Shown here in pieces: positions 52,796-60,388 of a stretch of DNA of 64,000 bases. The notes under the pieces were generated by a model. The model made no database searches and had not been told where the DNA came from. It was given only the letters and a program-made list of their open reading frames with translations. Both the position numbers and the translations under genes were made by a program. Position 1 is the first letter of the stretch. Every line of letters begins with the position of its first letter. The DNA is from Jeotgalicoccus sp036782755. GTDB taxonomy: Bacteria; Bacillota; Bacilli; Staphylococcales; Salinicoccaceae. The stretch covers positions 13,911 through 77,910 of the forward strand of contig DAIPYL010000003.1 in the NCBI GenBank assembly GCA_036782755.1, written 5' to 3'.

Positions 52796-53830
52796 TTATG
52801 CTATAACGATATCGTTAATTTGTTTTCCTTCGATTTCAAGAAGCATTTTAATCGTGTCCATTAATTCTTTGAACTCTGCAGGTGTCAGACACTGCTGACC
52901 ATCACTCCATGCATTCTCAGGATCTTCGTGAACTTCAATCTGCAGACCGTTTGCTCCGGCCATTACTGCAGCTTTAGCCATTGAAGGAATCAGGTATCTT
53001 ACACCTGCTGCGTGTGACGGGTCTACGATGATCGGCAGGTGGGATTCTTTCTGTACCACTGGTACTGCCTGGATATCCAGGGTATTGCGTGTTGCTGTTT
53101 CGAAAGTACGGATACCGCGTTCTACAAGAACAACGTTATTATTGCCGCCGGCCATAATGTACTCAGCAGACATTAACCATTCCTGAATCGTTGCAGACAT
53201 TCCGCGTTTTAAGTAAACCGGTTTGTTTGTCTGGCCAAGTGCTTTCAGTAAATCGAAGTTCTGCATGTTGCGTGCTCCGATTTGAATAACGTCAACCATG
53301 TCGACGAATGTATCTAAATGGTCTGTGCCCATCAATTCAGAAACGATTGGCAGACCTGTTTCTTTTTTCGCTTCATTTAAAATTTTAAGTCCTTCAACAC
53401 CAAGCCCCTGGAAGCTGTATGGTGAAGTACGAGGCTTGAATGCTCCGCCGCGGAGTGAGTTCGCACCCGCATCTTTTAATTTAATTGCTAATTCAACTGT
53501 ACTGTCTAAATCTTCAACAGAACAAGGTCCTGCGCAGACCATGAAGTTTTCAGCGCCGACTTTAACACCGTTGCCGATATCAATAACACTGTCATCTTCC
53601 TGGAAACTTCTGTTCGCTTTCTTATATGGCTTTTGAATTCTGTACACCCCGTCTACGATACTGTATTTTTTGAAATCATTTTCGGAGACTTTTGATGTAT
53701 CGCCGATCAGGCCGATTATTGTACGTCTTTCACCATCCGAACGGTGAACCCTGAAACCTGCTTCCTCAATGTTTGAAACCAGTGTCTGAATATTACCTTC
53801 CGTTGCATCGCGCTTTACATGAATAATCAT
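52796..53830 (-). CDS. aroF: DAHP synthase with N-terminal regulatory domain
   Basis: This 344-residue enzyme condenses PEP and erythrose-4-phosphate, the first step of aromatic synthesis. Residues 1 to about 70 form a ferredoxin-like domain (MIIHVKRDATEGNIQTLVSN), as in Thermotoga enzymes that are inhibited by Tyr/Phe. The barrel has FMVCAGPCSVE, SLRGGAFKPRTSPYSFQGLG, KRGMSATIQEW and VDPSHAAG. It lacks the N-terminal chorismate mutase fusion found in Bacillus and S. aureus. AGGAGG lies 9 bases upstream. A leader with an attenuator precedes it. Confidence 0.94.
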   Translation of the reverse strand: MIIHVKRDATEGNIQTLVSNIEEAGFRVHRSDGERRTIIGLIGDTSKVSENDFKKYSIVDGVYRIQKPYKKANRSFQEDDSVIDIGNGVKVGAENFMVCAGPCSVEDLDSTVELAIKLKDAGANSLRGGAFKPRTSPYSFQGLGVEGLKILNEAKKETGLPIVSELMGTDHLDTFVDMVDVIQIGARNMQNFDLLKALGQTNKPVYLKRGMSATIQEWLMSAEYIMAGGNNNVVLVERGIRTFETATRNTLDIQAVPVVQKESHLPIIVDPSHAAGVRYLIPSMAKAAVMAGANGLQIEVHEDPENAWSDGQQCLTPAEFKELMDTIKMLLEIEGKQINDIVIA

Positions 53831-53853
53831 ATTTAACAGCCTCCTAATTTTTT

Positions 53854-53895
53854 AAAAAATAAAACTGCCACTTAACTTTAAATAGTAAGTGGCAG
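53854..53895 (-). terminator. Attenuator terminator upstream of aroF
   Basis: On the minus strand CTGCCACTTA and TAAGTGGCAG pair perfectly over 10 bases around an 11-base loop, followed by TTTTATTTTTT. It ends 24 bases before the aroF ATG, so it must be prevented for aroF to be expressed from the upstream promoter. Confidence 0.9.
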
Positions 53896-54034
53896 TGAGT
53901 ATAGAAAAAATATGTAGAAGTCCCGACTCCCAGCCACTTATTTAAAGTAAATGGCTAGACATTACAAAATCTTCAGCCATCATTGATACAAACAGTTTGT
54001 TTTACGTTTGTACGAATGATGTGTACAAACGGTA

Positions 54035-54091
54035 TCAAAAATAGCTAAAGTAAAGACGGTTATTCAGTTGTGAAATTGTATGGGTTAACAT
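54035..54091 (-). CDS. Aromatic leader peptide, 18 residues
   Basis: ATG at 54091 has AAAGGAG 9 bases upstream. The peptide is MLTHTISQLNNRLYFSYF and then TGA. Four of its last five residues are aromatic (Tyr-Phe-Ser-Tyr-Phe). The bases of codons 15-17 (TTTAGCTAT, 54049-54041) can pair with arm S4 (ATGGCTGAA, 53980-53972), nine pairs counting two G-U. This looks like a sensor of charged Tyr/Phe tRNA for the attenuator. The ORF is too short for ordinary gene calling. Confidence 0.75.
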   Translation of the reverse strand: MLTHTISQLNNRLYFSYF

Positions 54092-54125
54092 GAGTAACCG
54101 CTCCTTTGTAATGTATTTGTTTGTA

Positions 54126-54154
54126 ATTATAGGCCGGGCATTTTGCTTTGTCAA
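54126..54154 (-). promoter_or_regulatory. Consensus sigma-A promoter of the aroF operon
   Basis: On the minus strand TTGACA, 17 bases, TATAAT: every position of both boxes matches the consensus. Transcription should begin near 54119. Confidence 0.9.
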
Positions 54155-54197
54155 TGAATTTATTAGAATTAATTAAATGTTTACATAATTTAGTTAA

Positions 54198-54226
54198 TTA
54201 ATGTATATTCATTCTTATAGTATAAT
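54198..54226 (+). promoter_or_regulatory. Promoter of tyrA
   Basis: TTAATG, 17 bases, TATAAT (54221-54226), about 25 bases before tyrA. The -10 is perfect and the -35 weak. It is divergent from the aroF promoter. Confidence 0.6.
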
Positions 54227-54252
54227 TGTAAAAATACGGAGGCTTTCAATAT

Positions 54253-55104
54253 ATGAATATAGCAATAATCGGTTTAGGAAATATCGGAGGATCGTTTGCC
54301 CTTGCTATTAAAGAAAATATCCCCGACGCCAATACATATGCAATCGATATCGATGCTGAAGTGCTTGAAAGAGCAAAAGAACAGCATATTATTAAAGACG
54401 GCTCACGAGATTTTAAAGACATTATTCCCAATGCCGATTTAATTATTTTCGCAGTTTATCCAAAACTGCTCGTACAATTAGTAAAAGATTATGCGCCTTA
54501 TTTAAAAGAAGGGTGCATAATTACTGATGTAACCGGTGTGAAAACATCGCTTATCGGTGATGTTGAACCGCTGCTGCCGGAACATGCCGATTTCGTTTTC
54601 GGCCACCCGATGGCCGGACGTGAAAATCGCGGTCTCGAATTCAGCAGCAGAGAAGTGTTTATCGATGCGAACTATTTAATCACACCGACACCAAGAAATA
54701 AAGAAGAAAATATCGAGTTCCTGAAAAATTTCGTGAAGACATTGGAATTCGGCAGTATTTCGGTTATTTCACCCGACTTCCACGATGAAGTCATCGGATT
54801 CACGAGTCAGCTGGCACATGTTATCGCGATTTCACTGATCAACAGTGATGACGATGCACGCAACACTAAAAAATATACAGGTGACAGCTACCGGGATTTA
54901 ACGCGCATTACGAATATTAATGAAAAACTGTGGCCTGAATTATTTATGATGAATAAAGATCACCTCGTGAAACACATCGATAACTTCCAGATACAGCTCG
55001 ATAAACTGAATGCCGCAATACAAAGCGACGACGTGGAGACGATGGAAGAAATGATGCTCGAGAGCACGAAACGCTATAAAGATTTACATGATATAGAAGA
55101 TTAA
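54253..55104 (+). CDS. tyrA: Prephenate dehydrogenase (no ACT domain)
   Basis: This 283-residue enzyme oxidises prephenate to 4-hydroxyphenylpyruvate for tyrosine. The NAD motif GLGNIGG is at 7-13, VTGVKTSLI follows, and the substrate/catalytic His lies in FGHPMAGRENRG. Bacillus and S. aureus TyrA (about 360-370 residues) carry a C-terminal ACT domain for feedback inhibition; this one stops before it. GGAGG precedes the ATG. It is divergent from the aroF leader and ends at a terminator. Confidence 0.93.
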   Translation: MNIAIIGLGNIGGSFALAIKENIPDANTYAIDIDAEVLERAKEQHIIKDGSRDFKDIIPNADLIIFAVYPKLLVQLVKDYAPYLKEGCIITDVTGVKTSLIGDVEPLLPEHADFVFGHPMAGRENRGLEFSSREVFIDANYLITPTPRNKEENIEFLKNFVKTLEFGSISVISPDFHDEVIGFTSQLAHVIAISLINSDDDARNTKKYTGDSYRDLTRITNINEKLWPELFMMNKDHLVKHIDNFQIQLDKLNAAIQSDDVETMEEMMLESTKRYKDLHDIED

Positions 55105-55115
55105 ATATGATACAG

Positions 55116-55147
55116 CGCCGAATCCTTTTAGGATTCGGTTTTTTTTG
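55116..55147 (+). terminator. Terminator after tyrA
   Basis: CCGAATCC and GGATTCGG pair around TTTTA, followed by eight T. Confidence 0.92.
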
Positions 55148-55222
55148 ATGATAATGCGGAGTTCTCGGGAATGAGACCCGCTCATTGCGGAGTAAAGCAC
55201 CCGCACTCCCTGTTTTCTCCAG

Positions 55223-55255
55223 CAAAAAAGCAGAACCGTCACAGCGGTTCTGCTT
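55223..55255 (-). terminator. Terminator after guaC
   Basis: On the minus strand AGCAGAACCG and CGGTTCTGCT pair around TGTGA with a T-run. It ends the guaC transcript. Confidence 0.9.
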
Positions 55256-55265
55256 CATCTATCTA

Positions 55266-56249
55266 TTAATATACTTTATCGCCATTGAAGATTGAGTTCT
55301 TAACAACTACGTAATCCACTGTACGGATTGCATCCAGTTCATTGCCTCCGGCATATGAAATAGATGACTGAAGATCCTGCTGCATTTCAGTAAGTGTTCC
55401 GGCTAAAGGCCCTTTGTATTCTACATACATTTTTTTGCCCTCAACGTTCTTGTGCTCACCTTTTTGGAATTCCGAAGCTGAACCAAAGTATTCTTTATAC
55501 TTCTTGCCATCTTCTTCATAAACTGTACCAGGTGATTCTTCGTGTCCTGCAAATAGTGAACCGATCATCACCATAGATGCACCGAATCTTACAGATTTAG
55601 CAATATCTCCGTGTGTACGGATTCCGCCGTCTGCGATAATCGGCTTAGATGCTGCTTTTGCACATAAACGAAGTGCAGCAAGCTGCCATCCGCCTGTACC
55701 GAATCCTGTTTTAATTTTCGTAATACAAACTTTACCTGGACCGATTCCTACTTTGGTAGCATCCGCACCGGCATGTTCCAGTTCTCTTACTGCTTCGGGT
55801 GTACCTACGTTACCTGCAATCAGGAATGTTTCAGGAATATGTTTTTTAATATGCTTAATCATATCTATTACTCTGTCTGAATGACCATGAGCAATATCAA
55901 TAGTAATATAGTCAGGCACTAGGTTCTGTTCTTTTAAGCTGACTACAAAGTCATACTCTTCAGGTTTGATTCCAACACTTATAGAAGAGATTAAATTTTT
56001 GTCTCTCATTTTATTAATAAAATCAATGCGTGTTTCAGGGTTGAAACGGTGCATGATATAAAAGTATCCATTTTCCGCTAAGTACTCGGCAATATTTTCA
56101 TCAATAATAGTCTGCATGTTTGCAGGCACTACCGGCAGTTTGAATGTGTTCTTGCCAAATTGAATTGAAGTATCACATTCTGAACGACTGTCCACAATAC
56201 ATTTGTTCGGAATTAATTGTATATCTTCATAATCAAAAACGTTATCCAT
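55266..56249 (-). CDS. guaC: GMP reductase (GuaC2 type)
   Basis: This 327-residue IMPDH/GMPR-barrel enzyme converts GMP and NADPH to IMP and ammonia, feeding guanine nucleotides back to adenine. The catalytic Cys is in GIGPGKVCITKIKTGFGTGGW, and GGIRTHGDIAKSVRFGASMVMIG is the phosphate-binding region. Its length fits the short Firmicutes form without CBS domains. AGGAG precedes the ATG. A good promoter lies 64 bases upstream. Confidence 0.95.
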   Translation of the reverse strand: MDNVFDYEDIQLIPNKCIVDSRSECDTSIQFGKNTFKLPVVPANMQTIIDENIAEYLAENGYFYIMHRFNPETRIDFINKMRDKNLISSISVGIKPEEYDFVVSLKEQNLVPDYITIDIAHGHSDRVIDMIKHIKKHIPETFLIAGNVGTPEAVRELEHAGADATKVGIGPGKVCITKIKTGFGTGGWQLAALRLCAKAASKPIIADGGIRTHGDIAKSVRFGASMVMIGSLFAGHEESPGTVYEEDGKKYKEYFGSASEFQKGEHKNVEGKKMYVEYKGPLAGTLTEMQQDLQSSISYAGGNELDAIRTVDYVVVKNSIFNGDKVY

Positions 56250-56312
56250 GATAAAAACTCCTATAATCCGTATATTATTTAAATATTTCTACAATCTCGT
56301 TCGCCAATAGGG

Positions 56313-56341
56313 ATTATAGTGGTTTTCTTTTAACAAGTCAA
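56313..56341 (-). promoter_or_regulatory. Promoter of guaC
   Basis: On the minus strand TTGACT, 17 bases, TATAAT. The transcribed leader holds a CGAAC that resembles part of a PurR box, but no paired second box is seen. Confidence 0.8.
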
Positions 56342-56356
56342 TAATGTTAAAGAAAA

Positions 56357-56388
56357 ATAAAAAAAGAATCGAAATAAATTTCGATTCT
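56357..56388 (-). terminator. Terminator after the RacA-like gene
   Basis: On the minus strand AGAATCGAAA and TTTCGATTCT pair around TTTA, with a T-run after. The hairpin overlaps the stop codon region at 56387-56389. Confidence 0.88.
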
Positions 56389-57375
56389 ATCCTTTAAACA
56401 TGCTTGCCAGTTTACCGAAGAATCCTTTTTTAGGCTCTTCAATTTGCTGCTTCGCAACTTCGTCAGTATTTAATTCGTCAACGGATGCTGTTACGTTTTC
56501 TTCAGCTTTCTCCTCCTGAGCGTTCAGGTCGATTGTACCTGTATTTTGTCCTTTAGTTTCTCCCGGTTCTTCAGATGATTCAACTTCTGCTGTCTCTTCT
56601 TCCTCTGCAGGTGTTTCTTCAACAGTTTCCTCAGATTCTTCTTCAGCCGGTGTTTCAACAACGANNNNNNNNNNNNNNNNNNNNNNNNNNNNNNNNNNNN
56701 NNNNNNNNNNNNNNNNNNNNNNNNNNNNNNNNNNNNNNNNNNNNNNNNNNNNNNNNNNNNNNNNGGTGTTTCTTCAACAGTTTCCTCAGATTCTTCTTCA
56801 GCCGGTGTTTCAACAACGATTTCTTCTTCAGTTGTTTCCGGTGTTACTGTTTCTTCCATACCTGCATCAGCTGCTGTATCGTCTTCTGCAGTTTCAGTCG
56901 TTTCTTCTGCTATAGATGTTTCGACTTTTTCAACCGGATTATATTCCAGCGCCTGAAGATCGTATTCTTCCAGTCTGTGTACGAGTGTACTAATATTTGA
57001 TTTCAGTTCTTTGTTTTCATTTTGAATTTCATCAAGTTTTTCAAGTACTAAAGCAAGTAATCTTGAAACGTCATTATCCGACATTTTCGATACCTGGTTT
57101 TCGCTTGGTGTTTCTTCAAAGTCATCCATATTTTCGATGATTTCATCTGCTGCAGAATCCAGTGTATTTCCGGGAGACTTCGCAATTTTAATCATTTTCT
57201 GTAAGACGTTTACGTCTTTTTTAGAAAATAATCTTCTATTGTGTTCATCTTTTGCAACTTCATAATTTCTGTCTTCAAGTAATCTAACGTATTTTCTAAC
57301 GTTCTGATCAGACAGTTCCACCATGTCCGTTACTTGAGCTGTTGTATAGTATATAACATTCTGTGACTGACTCAC
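56387..57375 (-). CDS. MerR-type HTH and coiled-coil protein (RacA-like), interrupted by an assembly gap
   Basis: The gene should start at GTG 57375, where AGGAG lies 8 bases upstream; the GTG at 57384 is too close. The N-terminal HTH (YYTTAQVTDMVELSDQNVRKYV) belongs to the MerR/RacA type and is followed by a coiled coil near residues 100-135, then a long Glu/Thr/Val-rich region with repeats. The frame is broken only because 100 N stand in place of sequence. In the correct frame on the far side it ends with AEEEETAEVESSEEPGETKG, later QIEEPKKGFFGKLASMFKG and a TAG at 56387. The GFFGKLASMF tail looks amphipathic. It resembles chromosome-anchoring proteins of the RacA kind. Confidence 0.65.
56610..56819. 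repeat. Exact 55-base direct repeat flanking the assembly gap
   Basis: Bases 56610-56664 and 56765-56819 are identical over the full 55 bases, and the 100 N lie exactly between them. This looks like two contig ends overlapping by one k-mer (k=55) that were joined with N, possibly because of a real tandem repeat in the coding sequence. Confidence 0.9.
56665..56764. other. Assembly gap (100 N)
   Basis: There are exactly 100 N inside the RacA-like gene. The true length is unknown. If the two 55-base flanks are one and the same sequence, there is no missing sequence and the frame stays intact. Confidence 0.95.
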
Positions 57376-57498
57376 TCGTATCACTCCTGTAATTTAATTA
57401 CCCTAATTATAACGCTTATCGTTACTTTTATCTACCACTTTCTCACCCGGTGTAATGTCGTTATTATTTTTAAGTTTTCTAAATATTCTAGTAAGTTA

Positions 57499-57527
57499 TT
57501 GACTTGTACCGGCTTAGTTTATATATT
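57499..57527 (+). promoter_or_regulatory. Promoter of metI
   Basis: TTGACT, 17 bases, TATATT, about 45 bases before the gene. No SAM riboswitch, T-box or other leader is seen. Confidence 0.7.
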
Positions 57528-57572
57528 TAACATATCTTTCATAAAATACATATAAGAAAAGGATGGTAAATA

Positions 57573-58661
57573 TTGGACACTAAATTATCTCAGATTTCAT
57601 TAAAACCTGACCATACAGGTGCAACAACCAGCCCTATATATTTATCAACTGCATTCAAACACGACGGAGTCGGACAATCTACAGGCTTCGATTATACACG
57701 TACTAAAAACCCGACACGTTCTCAATTCGAAGAAGCGTTCGCAGAATTAGAAGGCGGTACACATTCATTCGCAACGTCAAGCGGGATGGCATCTGTTCAG
57801 CTGTGCTGCAACTTATTTAACAGCGGCGATGAAGTGCTTGTCAGTTTTGATTTATACGGCGGTACATATCGTATCTTTGATTTTTACGAGAAAAAATATA
57901 ATATCAAATTCCACTATGCAGATTTCAATAACCATGAAGAATTAGCGTCTCTTATCAATAATAAAACAAGGGCATTCTTCATAGAGCCCATTACCAATCC
58001 TTCAATGGAAACAACAGACCTGCCTCCTCTGTACAAAATCGCACAGGAACAAAACATTTTAACTATTATCGACAACACATTCTTAACGCCTTATTTATCA
58101 CGCCCTCTGACTGAAGGTGCTGATATTGTTCTTCATTCGGCGACTAAATACATCGGCGGTCATAACGATGTGTTAGCAGGTGTCGTTACTGTTAAAGATG
58201 AAACGCTCGCTGAGTCACTCGGCTTATATCACAATATGATTGGAGCGACATTGTCACCTTTCGACGGTTTCCTGCTGCTCCGCGGTTTAAAAACGCTGCA
58301 TATCAGAATGGATCGCCAAATCGAAAATGCCAAAAAGACAGCAGCACATTTTGAAAATCATGAAGCAATCGATAAAGTGCTCTATGCCGGAACAACAGGC
58401 ATGCTCAGTCTCCGCTTTAAAAATACACACAGTGTAAACTCATTTCTTGAAAATATTGAGCTCTGTACTTTCGCCGAGAGTCTCGGCGGCACCGAAACGT
58501 TCATTACTTTCCCGTTTACTCAGACTCATGCCGAGATGCCGGACGAAGAGCGCATTAAGCGCGGAATCGATGATTCATTAATCCGTCTGTCAATTGGCAT
58601 TGAAAACGCGGATGATATTATTCAGGATATCGAACAGGCTCTCAGTAAATCTTTAAAATAA
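57573..58661 (+). CDS. metI: Cystathionine gamma-synthase / O-acetylhomoserine thiolyase (MetI type)
   Basis: This 362-residue PLP enzyme of the Cys/Met metabolism family has YTRTKNPTR (phosphate-binding Tyr41/Arg43), Asp167 in IDNTF and Lys192 in SATKYIGGH. It joins an activated homoserine with cysteine or sulfide. It should use the O-acetylhomoserine made by MetA (51539). The start is TTG with AAGGATGG upstream. It is alone here, unlike the metICFE operons of other Firmicutes, and no S-box leader precedes it. Other family members (lyases) cannot be fully excluded. Confidence 0.8.
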   Translation: MDTKLSQISLKPDHTGATTSPIYLSTAFKHDGVGQSTGFDYTRTKNPTRSQFEEAFAELEGGTHSFATSSGMASVQLCCNLFNSGDEVLVSFDLYGGTYRIFDFYEKKYNIKFHYADFNNHEELASLINNKTRAFFIEPITNPSMETTDLPPLYKIAQEQNILTIIDNTFLTPYLSRPLTEGADIVLHSATKYIGGHNDVLAGVVTVKDETLAESLGLYHNMIGATLSPFDGFLLLRGLKTLHIRMDRQIENAKKTAAHFENHEAIDKVLYAGTTGMLSLRFKNTHSVNSFLENIELCTFAESLGGTETFITFPFTQTHAEMPDEERIKRGIDDSLIRLSIGIENADDIIQDIEQALSKSLK

Positions 58662-58707
58662 AAACAGGCATCGGATTCCAATCTGGAATCCGATGCCTGT
58701 TTATTTT
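58661..58707. terminator. Bidirectional terminator between metI and mqo
   Basis: AAACAGGCATCGGATTCC and GGAATCCGATGCCTGTTT pair perfectly over 18 bases around AATCT. Confidence 0.95.
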
Positions 58708-58709
58708 CA

Positions 58710-60215
58710 TCAGCTTAATAACACGCCCGCTTCATGACTTTTCAGTCCTAAAGCATCAGTTGTTCGTTCGTTCATTTCTTTAAACATTTCAGGGTTATCC
58801 GATAAGGAAACGCCGTAAGTCGGAATCATTTCCTTAATCTTGTCCTGCCATGCGCCGAACTCTTCAGGGAATGCCTGGCTTAACAGTTCGAGCATTGCAT
58901 CCACACATACAGAAGCACCTGGTGAAGCACCAAGAAGTGCTGCGATAGAACCGTCTTCTGAAACTATAGTTTCTGTACCGAACATTAAAGTACCTTTTCC
59001 TTTATCCGTGTCTTTAATCATCTGTACACGCTGTCCCGCTGTGATTGTCTTCCAGTCTTCTGAACGCGCTTCCGGAATAAACTCGCGCAGTTCATTCATA
59101 CGTTCTTCGTCTTTCAGTAGGACCTGCTGTACTAAATACTTAGTCAGACCAAGTTCTTTAGCTCCTGCTGACAGCATAGTCAGTACGTTGTAAGGTTTTA
59201 CCGAACCGAATAAATCCAGATAAGAACCTGTTTTCAGGAATTTCGGAGAGAATCCTGCGAATGGACCGAACAGTAATGATCTCTTGCCGTCAATGTAACG
59301 GGTATCAAGGTGCGGTACTGACATCGGCGGTGCGCCGACTTTAGCTTTACCATATACTTTCGCTTCATGCTGATTTACAATTTTCTCGTCCTCACATACC
59401 AGGAATAGTCCGCTTACCGGGAATCCGCCGATGTTTTTTGACTCTGGAATATTTGTCTTCTGAAGTAACGGCAGACTTCCGCCTCCCGCGCCGATAAATA
59501 CAAAATCAGCTGTGTGATATTCCATCTTATTGCTGTTCATATTCTTAACTTTAACCTGCCACTTATCTTTTTGTGTGCGGCGGATATCCTGAACAGCGTG
59601 TTTGAAATTCATTTCCACACCCTGTTCTTCAAGTCTCTTGAATAATTTCTTAGTCAGACTGCCGAAGTTAATATCCGTACCCGAATCAATACGTGTAACC
59701 CCGATTTCTTCATTCGGATCGCGCCCCTGCATCATCAGCGGCAGCCATTCTTTAAGAATATCGTGATCATCGCTGTATTCCATACCTTCAAACAGCGGAC
59801 TCTCAGTCAGCTTTTCCACACGCTTTTTAAGGAATTCCACATTTTTTTCACCTTCCACATAACTCATATGCGGTACTGTGCGAATGAAGTCTTCCGGAGT
59901 ATCTAAATCTCCCTTTTCAATTAAATACGCCCAGAGCTGTTTTGAAATCTGGAACTGTTCGTTAATTTTAATCGCTTTTGAAGTTTCTATTGAGCCGTCT
60001 GCAAGCTCTGGTGTATAGTTCAGCTCGCACAGCGCCGAGTGCCCTGTACCGGCGTTATTCCATGCGTTCGAGCTTTCGATTGCAACATCATCAAGCTTTT
60101 CAAAAACTTTGATGTTCCAGTCGGGTTTTAATTCTTTCAACAGTGTTCCAAGCGTGGCACTCATAATCCCGCCACCAATCAGAACCACATCCGTTTTGCT
60201 AATAGAAGTAGTCAT
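58710..60215 (-). CDS. mqo: Malate:quinone oxidoreductase
   Basis: This FAD flavoprotein of about 501 residues oxidises malate to oxaloacetate and passes electrons to the quinone pool; it replaces or complements malate dehydrogenase. The FAD-binding VVLIGGGIMSATLGTLLKEL is near the N-terminus, and FEKLDDVAIESSNAWNNAGTGHSALCELNYTP (a conserved block), GAGGGSLPLLQK, FPVSGLFLVCED and LLGASPGASVC are Mqo signatures. The ATG at 60215 gives a normal N-terminus; AAGGGG is 15 bases upstream, and an in-frame TTG two codons earlier is also possible. Staphylococci also rely on Mqo. Confidence 0.94.
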   Translation of the reverse strand: MTTSISKTDVVLIGGGIMSATLGTLLKELKPDWNIKVFEKLDDVAIESSNAWNNAGTGHSALCELNYTPELADGSIETSKAIKINEQFQISKQLWAYLIEKGDLDTPEDFIRTVPHMSYVEGEKNVEFLKKRVEKLTESPLFEGMEYSDDHDILKEWLPLMMQGRDPNEEIGVTRIDSGTDINFGSLTKKLFKRLEEQGVEMNFKHAVQDIRRTQKDKWQVKVKNMNSNKMEYHTADFVFIGAGGGSLPLLQKTNIPESKNIGGFPVSGLFLVCEDEKIVNQHEAKVYGKAKVGAPPMSVPHLDTRYIDGKRSLLFGPFAGFSPKFLKTGSYLDLFGSVKPYNVLTMLSAGAKELGLTKYLVQQVLLKDEERMNELREFIPEARSEDWKTITAGQRVQMIKDTDKGKGTLMFGTETIVSEDGSIAALLGASPGASVCVDAMLELLSQAFPEEFGAWQDKIKEMIPTYGVSLSDNPEMFKEMNERTTDALGLKSHEAGVLLS

Positions 60216-60350
60216 ACTCAAATTGATGCCCCTTATCATTATTTAGTATATTAATATTCAGTAACAGTATACTCCTTTTTTCCATGTTCTGAAAGCCATA
60301 TTGTTAAATGTGCCATACCAATGGTTAAAAGTGTTATACTAATTGAATTC

Positions 60351-60380
60351 AAAAAAAAGATGCACTGCAGCAGTACATCT
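60351..60380 (-). terminator. Terminator after the 110-residue gene
   Basis: On the minus strand AGATGTACTG and CAGTGCATCT pair around CTG with a T-run. It ends the small gene at 60389. Confidence 0.85.
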
Positions 60381-60388
60381 TCACTCTT

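Larger units (their letters stand above)
53831..54119 (-). promoter_or_regulatory. Attenuator leader RNA of the aroF-aroQ operon
   Basis: This leader of about 289 bases, from the predicted transcription start to aroF, holds a short ORF (54091-54035) and then a chain of arms. Minus-strand arms are S1 CGTTTGTAC (54031-54023), S2 GTACAAACG (54013-54005), S3 GTTTGTATC (53993-53985), S4 ATGGCTGAA (53980-53972), S5 AGCCAT (53956-53951), S6 TAAGTGGC (53940-53933), S7 within the terminator 5' arm (GCCACTTA, 53893-53886) and S8 its 3' arm. S1:S2 competes with S2:S3, S4:S5 with S5:S6, and S6:S7 with S7:S8. This is the form of a transcription attenuator. Confidence 0.8.

Noticed and set aside
53831..54120. 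T-box or TRAP-type control of aroF
   Set aside because: No AGGGTGGNACC-type antiterminator sequence and no run of GAG/UAG triplets; a leader-peptide attenuator explains the parts better.
56250..56312. PurR box in the guaC leader
   Set aside because: A single CGAAC is seen, but the paired, inverted second box required for PurR is not evident.
56575..57000. Plus-strand Phe/Cys-rich ORF opposite the RacA-like gene
   Set aside because: It is the mirror of the Glu/Thr repeat region and contains the N run.
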